Notes: generated by a model not told the origin, from the sequence alone. Counted from the stretch's first letter, positions 22,954 through 30,088 are shown. The stretch is DNA of 33,629 nt from Candidatus Bathyarchaeota archaeon (GCA_026014815.1 JAOZHP010000021.1:1-33629), one strand, 5' to 3'. Made by a program: numbers and translations.

Positions 22954-24024
22954 ATGGTAAATGTAAGACTCATAAACGTGACCAAGCGGTTCGGCGACGT
23001 GATCGCGGCAGACGACGTGACCCTAGACATCAAAGACGGTGAGTTCTTCACCTTCCTAGGCCCCAGCGGCTGCGGCAAGACCACCACCATGCGCATTGTA
23101 GCGGGACTAGAGTTCCCCAACGAGGGCAAAGTCTTCTACGACGACAAGGACGTGACACAGTTACCCAGCTTCGAGCGCAACACAGGCATGGTGTTCCAGA
23201 ACTATGCCCTCTGGCCCCACATGACAGTCAAGGAGAACGTAGCCTACGGCCTCAACGTCCGTAAAGTACCCAAAGACGAGGTGAACAAAAAAGTACAGGA
23301 AATCCTTGAATTGGTGAAGCTGGGCGGCTTGGGTGACCGGTTCCCAAACCAGCTCAGCGGCGGCCAGCAGCAACGCGTCGCCCTCGCCAGAGTACTCGCC
23401 ATCAACCCAGATATCCTGCTTCTCGACGAGCCCCTCAGCAACCTTGACGCCAAGCTCAGGGTGGAGATGCGTGAGGAGATCAAGGAAATACAGCACAGGC
23501 TAGGCATCACCACCATCTACGTGACTCACGATCAGGAGGAAGCCATGGCCGTCAGTGACAGAGTCGCCATACAGAACTATGGCAGGATCAGGCAGGTGGG
23601 CACACCACAGGAGATCTACAACAAGCCAACCGACCTCTTCATAGCCACCTTCATCGGTAAAGGAGCATTAATGGAAGGAGTAGTCGAGAAAGTAGGTGAA
23701 CTCGTGGACGTAAAGATAGGAGACATGGTCCTTCAGGGCATCACCACAAACGAGGATGGAGTCAAGCCAGGTGACAGAGTTGCCTGCGTCATGCGTCCCG
23801 AGTGCTTCACCGTAGACGAGCCAGATGAAGCCTTCAACATCATCGAGGGTACCCTTGAGTGGAGCGCCTTCGTTGGAAGCATCACTGAGTTAAAGCTCAC
23901 GGTTGGTAGATTCAGCCTGCTGTGCGACGCGCCCTCCGACAGAACCTATGAGGCTGGAGCAAAACTAAAGATATACATACCAAAATCTAGGACCATCGTT
24001 CTCCCATGGATGGATCTAGATTAA
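22954..24024 (+). CDS. ABC importer ATPase (FbpC/PotA-type)
   Basis: A 356-residue import ATPase. It has Walker A GPSGCGKTT (~38-46), Q-loop FQNYALWPHMTV, signature LSGGQQQR, Walker B ILLLDEPLSNLD and the switch His in VTHDQEEA, all intact. Residues ~240-356 are the OB/TOBE regulatory domain seen in iron(III), spermidine and maltose importers (GDRVACVMRPECFTV and later strands). It should work as a dimer under the fused permease. The ATG follows GGGAG eight bases upstream. The gene converges on the cytochrome gene, with only 22 bases between their stops and a shared inverted repeat. Confidence 0.92.
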   Translation: MVNVRLINVTKRFGDVIAADDVTLDIKDGEFFTFLGPSGCGKTTTMRIVAGLEFPNEGKVFYDDKDVTQLPSFERNTGMVFQNYALWPHMTVKENVAYGLNVRKVPKDEVNKKVQEILELVKLGGLGDRFPNQLSGGQQQRVALARVLAINPDILLLDEPLSNLDAKLRVEMREEIKEIQHRLGITTIYVTHDQEEAMAVSDRVAIQNYGRIRQVGTPQEIYNKPTDLFIATFIGKGALMEGVVEKVGELVDVKIGDMVLQGITTNEDGVKPGDRVACVMRPECFTVDEPDEAFNIIEGTLEWSAFVGSITELKLTVGRFSLLCDAPSDRTYEAGAKLKIYIPKSRTIVLPWMDLD

Positions 24025-24027
24025 CGA

Positions 24028-24049
24028 TAACCTGTTAAAGAAAAGGTTA
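24028..24049. terminator. Inverted repeat between convergent genes
   Basis: TAACCT (24028-24033) and AGGTTA (24044-24049) form a six-pair stem around a ten-base loop between the importer operon and the cytochrome gene; the right arm overlaps the cytochrome stop codon. It could slow transcription from both sides, but the stem is short. Confidence 0.35.
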
Positions 24050-24904
24050 GTTATGGCAGGTGGCGCAGTTAGCTGGAGCATAATGCTCGTCTTTATCCCC
24101 GTGACATGTTAAGCAGTTTTCCCTCATAGTGGTTTCACTGTGTGGGATGTGGCATGTAGTGCAGAGATAATGGTAAGTCATCTCGTGGAGATCACCACTA
24201 GGATCATGGCAGTCGCTACAGTCGAAGGTTAGTTCTTCCTCGTGGGGGTTATGGCAGCTCACACACTGAGCGTCGGTGTGTCCTTCCTCGGGGAAAGAGA
24301 CGCCTAAATCGTCACGCCCGTTGTGACATGAGAGGCACTCAGCCGTCTCAGGTATGAGCTCGTGCTCAGTGACCGTAAACTGATGGCATGCTACGCAGTG
24401 GGTCTCCATTATCTCCTCGGCTTGCCCCATACTCTCATCGTGACACTCCAAGCAAGTCTCCTCCGGTGGAGTGAATGTGTGAAGCCTCAATCCGTGACAG
24501 TCGATGCAGTCAGCATAGTTCTCGCTACCATAGAAGTGAACCTTGTGCCCCGCCGTGTTGACTACTTGAAGCCACTGTGGATCCTCGCTAGCGTGACAGT
24601 GCTCACAAAGCTCGTTATCTATCTCCGTCGGCTTTGTGACCACATCAGGGTTCACGGTGAGTACCTCAACTACGTGGCCGAGGCTCTCAACCATGTCGTT
24701 TACGTGGCACTCATGACAGGTGAGGTCGTGCATGGCACTCACTGACCAAGTATCATAGGCATCAGACATCAAGTGGCACGTCGTACAGAACTTGGGGTTG
24801 TTCTGAGTGTAATCATAGATGAATAACGACGGGATCGCGATTACTATCAATGCAAGTGCAAGGAGCATCTGGTTTCTTCTCACGGACATGTCTGGTAACT
24901 GCAT
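24047..24904 (-). CDS. Membrane-anchored 12-heme cytochrome c
   Basis: A 285-residue protein with twelve CxxCH heme sites: CTTCH, CHECH, CEHCH, CIDCH, CLECH, CVACH, CLSCH, CVSCH, CSDCH, CTTCH, CLTCH and CATCH, one heme per ~24 residues. Residues ~13-31 are an N-terminal membrane anchor and the first heme follows directly (C40), a NapC/NrfH-like beginning; the C-terminal part resembles small tandem-heme modules. Many further His residues could be axial ligands. It should pass electrons between the membrane and an outer acceptor. No cytochrome-maturation or partner reductase gene is in the window, so donor and acceptor are unknown. ATG 24904 is preceded by GAGGT seven bases upstream. Proximity to the iron-type importer is suggestive only. 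Confidence 0.9.
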   Translation of the reverse strand: MQLPDMSVRRNQMLLALALIVIAIPSLFIYDYTQNNPKFCTTCHLMSDAYDTWSVSAMHDLTCHECHVNDMVESLGHVVEVLTVNPDVVTKPTEIDNELCEHCHASEDPQWLQVVNTAGHKVHFYGSENYADCIDCHGLRLHTFTPPEETCLECHDESMGQAEEIMETHCVACHQFTVTEHELIPETAECLSCHNGRDDLGVSFPEEGHTDAQCVSCHNPHEEELTFDCSDCHDPSGDLHEMTYHYLCTTCHIPHSETTMRENCLTCHGDKDEHYAPANCATCHN

Positions 24905-25065
24905 CGGTTAGACCTCGAATCCTTGAATGGTCCACAACTTAGTTAATAATCTTTATGCTCCTCCAATAATAATTATATAATCAATTATTCATAAAACGAC
25001 TGAAATCATGACAGATTTTGATCAGTCGCCGCTGAGATTTATAAAAAAACAGGACATATAAATAA
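24905..25065. other. Intergenic region with probable promoter of the cytochrome gene
   Basis: AT-rich. On the minus strand TATATA at 24974-24979 lies about 70 bases before the cytochrome ATG. On the plus strand TTTATAAA near 25038-25045 could serve the small open frame starting at 25066. No gene is visible. Confidence 0.35.
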
Positions 25066-25248
25066 TATTTACGATTTCCGTTTTTACAAAAGTATTATCC
25101 TGAAACTTGGAACATTACCAAGGAAACAGCCCATGAGATCGTCAAGATAGTACTTGAGAGGTATGATGTCAGGGAGGAACTTTCTCAAGATGAGTTCAAC
25201 GAGATGATAATGGAGATACAGGAATGCGTCTCCACCGTCAGAGTATAG
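25066..25248 (+). pseudogene. Short coding-like frame without a recognisable start
   Basis: A 60-codon open frame with a helical, protein-like product (PETWNITKETAHEIVKIVLE, then a second helix DEFNEMIMEIQE) ending at TAG 25246-25248. There is no ATG, GTG or TTG between the upstream stop (25063-25065) and the start of the coding-like part; the first ATG lies near the C-terminus. It may be the remnant of a small gene that lost its start, or a short protein begun at a non-standard codon. Amino-acid periodicity is the only support. Confidence 0.35.
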
Positions 25249-25373
25249 GAAATTCCCTTTTTCTGACCGAAAGGAGATGTTAAGCGAAGAGTCCCTTGCT
25301 CCATGACCTGTAACACTCCTCACCAGTAACCTTTAATCGGTGATACATCCCATTAAATGGTTAGAGGATTAAA

Positions 25374-25526
25374 ATGTTCGATGAAGAGAAGAAGGAAGAG
25401 AAGCCCGTAGAGGAAGAGAAGCCTGAAGAGGAAGATGTTAAGGAGGAACTCCACGAGGAACCAGTCAAGGAGGAGCCAATCGAAGAGAGACCCGCCGAAA
25501 AGAAGCCATGGTGGAAGTTCTGGTAG
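25374..25526 (+). CDS. Small acidic protein ending PWWKFW
   Basis: A 50-residue product with alternating Glu/Lys blocks and Pro (start FDEEKKEEKPVEEEKPEEED), ending in an aromatic cluster PWWKFW. ATG 25374 has GAGG six bases upstream, and no other frame fits. The acidic, probably unfolded body and the aromatic tip suggest a tail that docks on a partner or the membrane surface. No family is recognised. The next small frame begins one base after its stop. Confidence 0.5.
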   Translation: MFDEEKKEEKPVEEEKPEEEDVKEELHEEPVKEEPIEERPAEKKPWWKFW

Positions 25527-25527
25527 G

Positions 25528-25683
25528 TTGTACATCAAAGACGAATACTATATCGAGAAGCGTAATAGGGAGAACCTCGTCGAAACACATCGGAAAGAAC
25601 TCCACAAGATCATCAAAGGCCATAACTGCGTAGATGTTATTCACCTCCGCGTACTGCAGCGGCTGACGCGCGTGTCAGAATGA
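25528..25683 (+). CDS. Small basic helical protein, possible partner of the acidic protein
   Basis: A 51-residue frame from TTG 25528, one base after the previous stop, to TGA 25683. The product is basic with a helical centre (YYIEKRNRENLVETHRKELH followed by KIIKGHNC) and a second helix VIHLRVLQRLTRV. The same frame is open further left, but that part reads through the acidic gene and looks artefactual. Being directly downstream of an oppositely charged protein suggests a pair. Start and reality are uncertain. Confidence 0.4.
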   Translation: MYIKDEYYIEKRNRENLVETHRKELHKIIKGHNCVDVIHLRVLQRLTRVSE

Positions 25684-25870
25684 TACTGCTACTATGAGGT
25701 GAGCATACTGGAGAATAAATGCCGAAAAAACAGAAATAATTATAATTCTATTAGAAAATATAATCCTTATATCTACTTTTTTATGCGATTTTTGCTCAAT
25801 ATTGAAGATTATGAGCTTTTTTACTGAAAATGATAAGATAATTCTTAAAAAACAGGTGTATAAACAAGAC
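25684..25870. other. AT-rich intergenic region, nothing called
   Basis: About 190 bases with only short open frames and no clear hairpin. It leads into the promoter of the inositol-phosphate operon. Confidence 0.4.
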
Positions 25871-25878
25871 TTTTTAAG
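25871..25878 (+). promoter_or_regulatory. TATA-like box of the inositol-phosphate operon
   Basis: TTTTTAAG, about 60 bases before the ATG at 25936, predicting a transcript start near 25900. That start would coincide with the perfect inverted repeat at 25901-25920. Confidence 0.4.
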
Positions 25879-25900
25879 TAGAAGACATAATCGTTCTAAC

Positions 25901-25920
25901 ACTCGAACAGTTCTTCGAGT
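25901..25920. promoter_or_regulatory. Inverted repeat, probable operator or leader hairpin of the inositol operon
   Basis: ACTCGAA (25901-25907), six bases, then TTCGAGT (25914-25920): a perfect seven-pair inverted repeat between the TATA-like box and the start codon, ending 15 bases before the ATG. Position fits a repressor site at the transcript start. If transcribed it would also form a hairpin just before the start codon, where no ribosome binding site is visible. Confidence 0.5.
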
Positions 25921-25935
25921 AGTAACGTGTTTATT

Positions 25936-27006
25936 ATGAGTATTAAAGTAGCAATTGTAGGCATCGGAAATTGTGCATCAGCTCTCATTCAGGGAGTAAC
26001 ATTTTATCAAAATGTAAAAGATGAAGATAGTGTTCCTGGTGTAATGCACACACACTTTGGGAACTATAAAATATCAGATATAGATTTTGTAGCAGCATTT
26101 GAAGTAAACAGTGGTAAAATTGGGAAAGACCTATCAGAAGCAATATGGGAACACCCCAATTGCTGCGAAAAATTCTCTGATGTACCAAACCTGAATGTAA
26201 TTGTTCAACCAGGACCAATACATGACGGAGTCGCAGCTCACATGTATGAGACCTTCAGGGTATCTGAGAACCATAAACCGGTAGATATCGTTGAAACCCT
26301 GAAAAAATCTGGGGCGGATATGCTAGTAAACCTCTTGCCGGTTGGAAGCGCGAAAGCGACCCGAGTTTATGCACAGGCAGCGTTAGATGCTGGATGTGCT
26401 TTTATTAACTGCATCCCGGAATTCATAGCATCAGACCCGATCTGGGCTAAAAAGTTCAGTGATAAGGGCTTACCTGTTGCAGGGGATGATATTAAGAGTC
26501 AACTGGGGGCAACAATAGTGCACCGAGCCTTAGTGGAGCTTTTCCACGAGAGAGGTCTAAACATTGACAGCACTTATCAGTTGAATATTGGTGGAAACAC
26601 TGATTTTGAGAACATGTCAGCTGAAAATAGGTTAGCTACTAAGCGAGTTAGCAAGACAGCAGCAGTCCAGAGTCTCACACCTTACGATATGCCGACTCGC
26701 ATTGGTCCAAGCGACTATGTGAGCTTCCTCAATGATACAAAGGTATGCTTCATTAGAATCAATGCCCACTCTTTCGGTAACCTCCCCATAGAAATTGATC
26801 TCAAACTGAAGGTTAATGACTCACCTAACAGTGCTGGGATAGTGATAGATTTAATACGTGGCGTCAAGTTGGCATTGGACCGAAAAATAGCGGGTTCTCT
26901 TGAAAGCATCTCAGCGTATGCCTTCAAACATCCTCCTACTCAGGTTGAAGATTATATCGCACGTTCATGGGTTGAAGAATTTATTGAAGGAAAGAGGACA
27001 AACTAG
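25936..27006 (+). CDS. ino1: Myo-inositol-1-phosphate synthase, archaeal type
   Basis: A 356-residue NAD-dependent enzyme converting glucose 6-phosphate to inositol phosphate. The N-terminus is a Rossmann fold with GIGNCASAL at ~9-17. Family elements follow: DFVAAFEVNSGKIGKDL, LPVGSAKAT, GCAFINCIPEFIASDPIWAK, and the catalytic region GDDIKSQLGATIVHR with IGGNTDFENM. Length and these motifs match the archaeal branch, shorter than the eukaryotic enzyme. ATG 25936 is chosen because the glycine-rich loop begins right after it; a GTG three codons earlier exists. Thirty-four bases downstream lies the cytidylyltransferase, and together with the CDP-alcohol transferase it forms a pathway from glucose 6-phosphate to an inositol-phosphodiester product. 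Confidence 0.93.
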   Translation: MSIKVAIVGIGNCASALIQGVTFYQNVKDEDSVPGVMHTHFGNYKISDIDFVAAFEVNSGKIGKDLSEAIWEHPNCCEKFSDVPNLNVIVQPGPIHDGVAAHMYETFRVSENHKPVDIVETLKKSGADMLVNLLPVGSAKATRVYAQAALDAGCAFINCIPEFIASDPIWAKKFSDKGLPVAGDDIKSQLGATIVHRALVELFHERGLNIDSTYQLNIGGNTDFENMSAENRLATKRVSKTAAVQSLTPYDMPTRIGPSDYVSFLNDTKVCFIRINAHSFGNLPIEIDLKLKVNDSPNSAGIVIDLIRGVKLALDRKIAGSLESISAYAFKHPPTQVEDYIARSWVEEFIEGKRTN

Positions 27007-27040
27007 CCTTACATGGCTTCATTTATTTTGATGTGGTTTC

Positions 27041-27739
27041 ATGAAAGCAGTTATTATCGCCGCGGGACGGGGTGAACGAATGGAGTATTTAACTTCACAT
27101 ACCCCGAAACCTTTGATTACGCTTAAGAAGCATTCGTTAATCGAGTATGTTATATCTTCTTGTAAAAAAGCAGGGATTAATGATTTCTTGATAGTGACGG
27201 GGTACAAAGGAGAATTAATTCAAAGAAAACTTGGTGACGGAAAAGAACTAGGGGTGAACATAAAATATGTGGCAAACTCTCAATGGCAAAACGGAAATGC
27301 CACATCGCTAATTGCGGCTCGTGAAGAACTAGAGGCTGATAAAAATTTCATACTATCCATGTCCGATCATATCTATAATGAGGCATTAATATTCAAAGCA
27401 TTAAATGACTATAATGGTAAACCCATGGTATGTGTTGACCGGAATCCGGTGCACGTAAAAGACCTTGAAGACGCCACCAAGGTCATGGTGAGATTAAATG
27501 GTTCAGTAAAGGATATTGGCAAAGAGATCGTGGAATGGAACCACATCGACACTGGGGTTTTTATCCTTCCATCTAATGTCTTCAAAGTTCTAGATGAAAC
27601 GGTATCAGAGATAAGTGAACTAATGATGATGTTTATCGAGGCAAAACAACTTGTAGCATGTGATGTGACAGAAATTCCTTGGCTTGATATAGACACTCTT
27701 CAAGACCTAGAGTATGCGAGAACGGTTGTTCCACTATGA
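27041..27739 (+). CDS. CTP:inositol-1-phosphate cytidylyltransferase-like nucleotidyltransferase
   Basis: A 232-residue nucleotidyltransferase. The signature is at the start: VIIAAGRGERM (nucleotide loop) and HTPKPLITL, with LSMSDHIYN as the metal-binding Asp region and WLDIDTLQDLEYA at the end. This matches the archaeal IPCT group, which activates inositol 1-phosphate to CDP-inositol; sugar nucleotidyltransferases have the same motifs, so the inositol assignment comes mainly from the flanking Ino1 and CDP-alcohol transferase genes. In many hyperthermophiles IPCT is fused to the transferase that makes di-myo-inositol phosphate; here the two are separate with overlapping ATGA (27736-27739). 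Confidence 0.8.
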   Translation: MKAVIIAAGRGERMEYLTSHTPKPLITLKKHSLIEYVISSCKKAGINDFLIVTGYKGELIQRKLGDGKELGVNIKYVANSQWQNGNATSLIAAREELEADKNFILSMSDHIYNEALIFKALNDYNGKPMVCVDRNPVHVKDLEDATKVMVRLNGSVKDIGKEIVEWNHIDTGVFILPSNVFKVLDETVSEISELMMMFIEAKQLVACDVTEIPWLDIDTLQDLEYARTVVPL

Positions 27740-28404
27740 GTTTAAAGGAAAAAATCACCAAAGAAAAGGGCGCCTCTGATTTCTTGGCCTACTATATTCA
27801 TCAGCCTATCGAGAATAAACTAGTTTCCTGGTTGATGCATACGCCATTTACGCCCAATCAAGCGACTATATTAACAAATATTGCAGCATACGTTGTAACC
27901 TACTTGTTCTTAACAGGCCGTCTTATTGAGGGCTCTATACTCAGTTTCATCGTTGGGATAATGGACGGGATCGACGGAAAATTAGCCCGTGCAAAAGATA
28001 TGGCTACCAACTTGGGTAAAATGGAGCATGCTTTCGACCTTTTATACGAGTTCTCATGGATAGGCGCTCTTTCCTATTACTTTACGCAAACAACAGGTTC
28101 ATCTACGCCACTAATCTATGGGTTAATCATTATTGTGCTTGTCAGTTTCTATAGAATGGTCTATGACACATTCGGGAAAGCACTGGGTACTAGTTTTGAT
28201 AACTTTGCTCCCTTTGAACGAAAATTCCGTCGTATAGCGGGAAGAAGAAATCTGTACAATATCCATATATTGTCATTTATCTTGGTATCAAGACCCGAGT
28301 TAAGTTTAGTCACTATCTTAGCTCATGCAGGGATAACTGCGGTAATTTATTCTATTAGAGTTGGGTACCATCTATCAGTTCTTGATAAAAAAGGAAAATT
28401 TTGA
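27736..28404 (+). CDS. CDP-alcohol phosphatidyltransferase-family membrane protein
   Basis: A 222-residue membrane enzyme with about six helices. The CDP-alcohol motif is at ~77-101: D77-x2-D80-G81-x2-A84-R85-x8-G94, then E97 and D101 (GKMEHAFD). The usual form is G-x3-D-x3-D, so this one is a residue shorter and has Glu where the third Asp is expected. With the neighbouring genes, the likely reaction joins CDP-inositol to inositol phosphate (di-inositol phosphate, a compatible solute) or joins CDP-archaeol to inositol phosphate (archaetidylinositol phosphate). The sequence alone does not decide, although the adjacent cytidylyltransferase favours a CDP-inositol route. It overlaps its upstream neighbour by four bases. 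Confidence 0.85.
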   Translation: MSLKEKITKEKGASDFLAYYIHQPIENKLVSWLMHTPFTPNQATILTNIAAYVVTYLFLTGRLIEGSILSFIVGIMDGIDGKLARAKDMATNLGKMEHAFDLLYEFSWIGALSYYFTQTTGSSTPLIYGLIIIVLVSFYRMVYDTFGKALGTSFDNFAPFERKFRRIAGRRNLYNIHILSFILVSRPELSLVTILAHAGITAVIYSIRVGYHLSVLDKKGKF

Positions 28405-29059
28405 GCACTACATTGGAGTCTTTGATGATGCAGAGACTTTCTCTGGACCTAGCCTATACTTCCATTTCAGAACACTAGAGAGAGCGAGAAATCTTGGATC
28501 ACTTGAGACGGTTCTAAATGATGAACTCTTTCTCGAATACTTGTATGCCACACTAGCTTCTTGGGGGCTCCACAGGATGGGTGAAACATCAACAAAGCTC
28601 GTTGACTTCCGGGTATTACGCGGGTGTATAAGTTCTTGTTCACCAGATCTCATTGAACTGGGACAATATGAACTTTTGAATATCTCAGAGAATCAGCTTG
28701 ATGAAGTTAACCAGAGACTAGGAGACCTTATATCAAAGATTAAAATCAGCGTCAGTAGCACGCAGTTGGTTGCAGGGAGTAAAGCTATCCACCATATCCT
28801 CCCTGAAATTGTGCCGCCCATCGACCGGAACTACGTCATACGCTTTTTCTATGGTAGAGGAGGTACAAAACAGGTGTCTATGCCTACAGGCGGTGCCCGT
28901 CGAGTTTTCAAGGAGATGTTTCCAATTTTCCATTATATTGGCCAAAATAATAAAGAAGAAATAGAGGGATTCAAAGGTCAAGGCTTCCATACTAGCTCGA
29001 CGAAAGTTATCGATAACGCGATTATCGGCTTCGTCATCGAAAACTTACCGAAAAAATAA
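28382..29059 (+). CDS. Conserved-looking soluble protein of unknown function
   Basis: A ~225-residue soluble, mostly helical protein overlapping the end of the CDP-alcohol transferase gene. The C-terminal half has a distinctive run: STQLVAGSKAIHHILPEIVP followed by PIDRNYVIRFFYGRG. I believe similar sequences occur in uncharacterised bacterial and archaeal proteins, but I know no function for them. The start is uncertain: TTG 28382 (LIKKENFEHY) is my choice and TTG 28361 is also open. No membrane segment, signal or catalytic motif is certain. Its overlap suggests co-transcription with the inositol genes, but the product need not be part of that pathway. Confidence 0.6.
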   Translation: MIKKENFEHYIGVFDDAETFSGPSLYFHFRTLERARNLGSLETVLNDELFLEYLYATLASWGLHRMGETSTKLVDFRVLRGCISSCSPDLIELGQYELLNISENQLDEVNQRLGDLISKIKISVSSTQLVAGSKAIHHILPEIVPPIDRNYVIRFFYGRGGTKQVSMPTGGARRVFKEMFPIFHYIGQNNKEEIEGFKGQGFHTSSTKVIDNAIIGFVIENLPKK

Positions 29060-29112
29060 CATTGATTCAGTACCGACATGCGCGCGTTTGAAACAATATA
29101 GGAAGTAAATGC

Positions 29113-29238
29113 ATGATGAATGTCGAGCTGACTGAGGCCGGCAGGAACAAGCTCCACGGCCACTACCCCCAGGGCATCCCCTACCAGATCCCCCACGAAG
29201 TAGACGGCAAACCAACTATCAGGAGGGTATGTGAGTAG
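29113..29238 (+). CDS. Short frame of 41 codons, possible gene fragment
   Basis: Starts at ATG 29113 with GGAAG eight bases upstream and ends at TAG 29238. The product (NVELTEAGRNKLHGHYPQGI followed by PYQIPHEVDGKP) is protein-like, and its GC-rich codons differ from the AT-rich genes on both sides. It could be a small gene or a leftover piece of a longer one. No family is assigned. Confidence 0.4.
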   Translation: MMNVELTEAGRNKLHGHYPQGIPYQIPHEVDGKPTIRRVCE

Positions 29239-29257
29239 TATTAAGGAATTGAGCTAA

Positions 29258-29698
29258 ATGGTTGACTTTGTATCTATAGGAATCGGCGCATTTCTAGTTA
29301 TATTTGCCTATGAATATAGGCGTTGGAGAGAGAATGAGGGGGGTAAAAGAAGGATACTGGAGGACATTCGATTGCTTCGAGAAAAAATGGATGATTTTTA
29401 TGGTCCTTTATTTGGGAATCTAACTATATTTCATGTAGGGGATCGTGAAAGAACTAAGAGGGAATTTATAGATCCATTTTTGAGCGAACATTTTATACGA
29501 GATAAATACCACACGATGGCATCCGATAAACTAAGAGAACTGCTTGATAGATATTTCGATATGGGTGAAAGAGATATAAGGATGGAACATGGAAAACCTG
29601 ATGATAAATGGAAAGCACTTTTAGATGAAATTAGAGAAACCATACAGATAGATTTTGAAAAGCTAAAAAACGAATATAATGAATTGGCTGGTTCTTGA
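29258..29698 (+). CDS. Single-helix membrane protein with charged domain (paralogue of 2309-2914)
   Basis: A 146-residue protein. Residues 4-19 are one membrane helix (FVSIGIGAFLVIFAYEY), and the rest is charged and helical. It shares with the protein at 2309-2914 the elements REKMDDFYGPL (there RDKLEFYSPL), a Y-H/Y-N-x-A then L-x-x-L-x-R-Y segment, and DKW followed by a helix with DFEKLKNEY (there DFSKILELY). It is shorter, with one helix instead of two. The ATG at 29258 is preceded by a weak GGAATTGAG. Two AT-rich copies of one unknown module about 26 kb apart suggest a small mobile or repeatedly acquired family. Function unknown. Confidence 0.55.
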   Translation: MVDFVSIGIGAFLVIFAYEYRRWRENEGGKRRILEDIRLLREKMDDFYGPLFGNLTIFHVGDRERTKREFIDPFLSEHFIRDKYHTMASDKLRELLDRYFDMGERDIRMEHGKPDDKWKALLDEIRETIQIDFEKLKNEYNELAGS

Positions 29699-29717
29699 AT
29701 GATCATCCTAAGCGAGC

Positions 29718-29727
29718 ATAATTTTAA
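29718..29727 (+). promoter_or_regulatory. TATA-like element before the candidate RNA
   Basis: ATAATTTTAA lies 23-32 bases before 29750, where the GC-rich paired 5' end of the candidate RNA begins. That is the distance expected between a TATA box and a transcript start in archaea. Confidence 0.4.
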
Positions 29728-29749
29728 GCGGTGATGCTCTCCATGGTTT

Positions 29750-29911
29750 GGTGGGGAGGGCTAGGGGCCTAATGGAGCCATCGGAAACTGGTTATCGGGG
29801 ATATCGTTGCAGGGAGGGGCTGGAAACGGCTCTAACTTCCGCTCGACCAGTCGGGCATCCTGCTCCCGGGGTTTTCATACCCTTGCTCCAAGGCTGGCAA
29901 CACTCCCCACC
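29750..29911 (+). ncRNA. Candidate structured RNA of about 160 bases, unclassified
   Basis: A GC-rich island in AT-rich DNA. Its ends pair perfectly: GGTGGGGAG (29750-29758) with CTCCCCACC (29903-29911). Inside are further hairpins: CGGG...CCCG around 29852-29869, GGG...CCC around 29868-29883, and CCTTG-CTC-CAAGG at 29881-29893. A longer-range pairing GGAGCC (29775-29780) with GGCTCT (29828-29833) is possible using one G-U pair. It includes GNAA-type loops (CGGAAAC, TGGAAAC). I do not find the conserved core of RNase P RNA, the AGCAG motif of SRP RNA, or a tRNA. An 82-codon frame runs through it but is not protein-like. The strand is inferred from the upstream TATA-like element. Confidence 0.5.
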
Positions 29912-30046
29912 TTCTTAAAACCCCCTAAGATAAAAGTGATTACTAAAAAAAGTGGCAAAATCCCTAATCATACAATAGTAGTCAAATGTACCACAACTCA
30001 GAAAACCATTGACAATATAACCGCGAAAAATCCTTGTTTAATACAT

Positions 30047-30055
30047 TATAAATAA
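30047..30055 (+). promoter_or_regulatory. TATA box before the truncated methyltransferase gene
   Basis: TTATAAATA lies about 38 bases before the GTG at 30089, a good match to the archaeal TATA consensus at normal spacing. It suggests that the truncated frame may still be transcribed. Confidence 0.45.
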
Positions 30056-30088
30056 CCCAGATTAGCCAAAAAGATTAGAGTGACACCT

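Noticed and set aside
24362-24745. 127-codon plus-strand frame opposite the cytochrome
   Set aside because: The twelve heme motifs on the minus strand leave no doubt about the real coding strand.
29750-29911. RNase P RNA or SRP RNA as identity of the candidate RNA
   Set aside because: The conserved GAGGAAAGUC/ACAGAA elements of RNase P and the AGCAG/GGAA helix 8 motif of SRP RNA are not present on either strand.
29807-30055. 82-codon frame across the candidate RNA
   Set aside because: The first third is low-complexity Gly/Ser/Arg from a GC-rich structured region and the rest is composition-driven; there is no ribosome binding site or motif.
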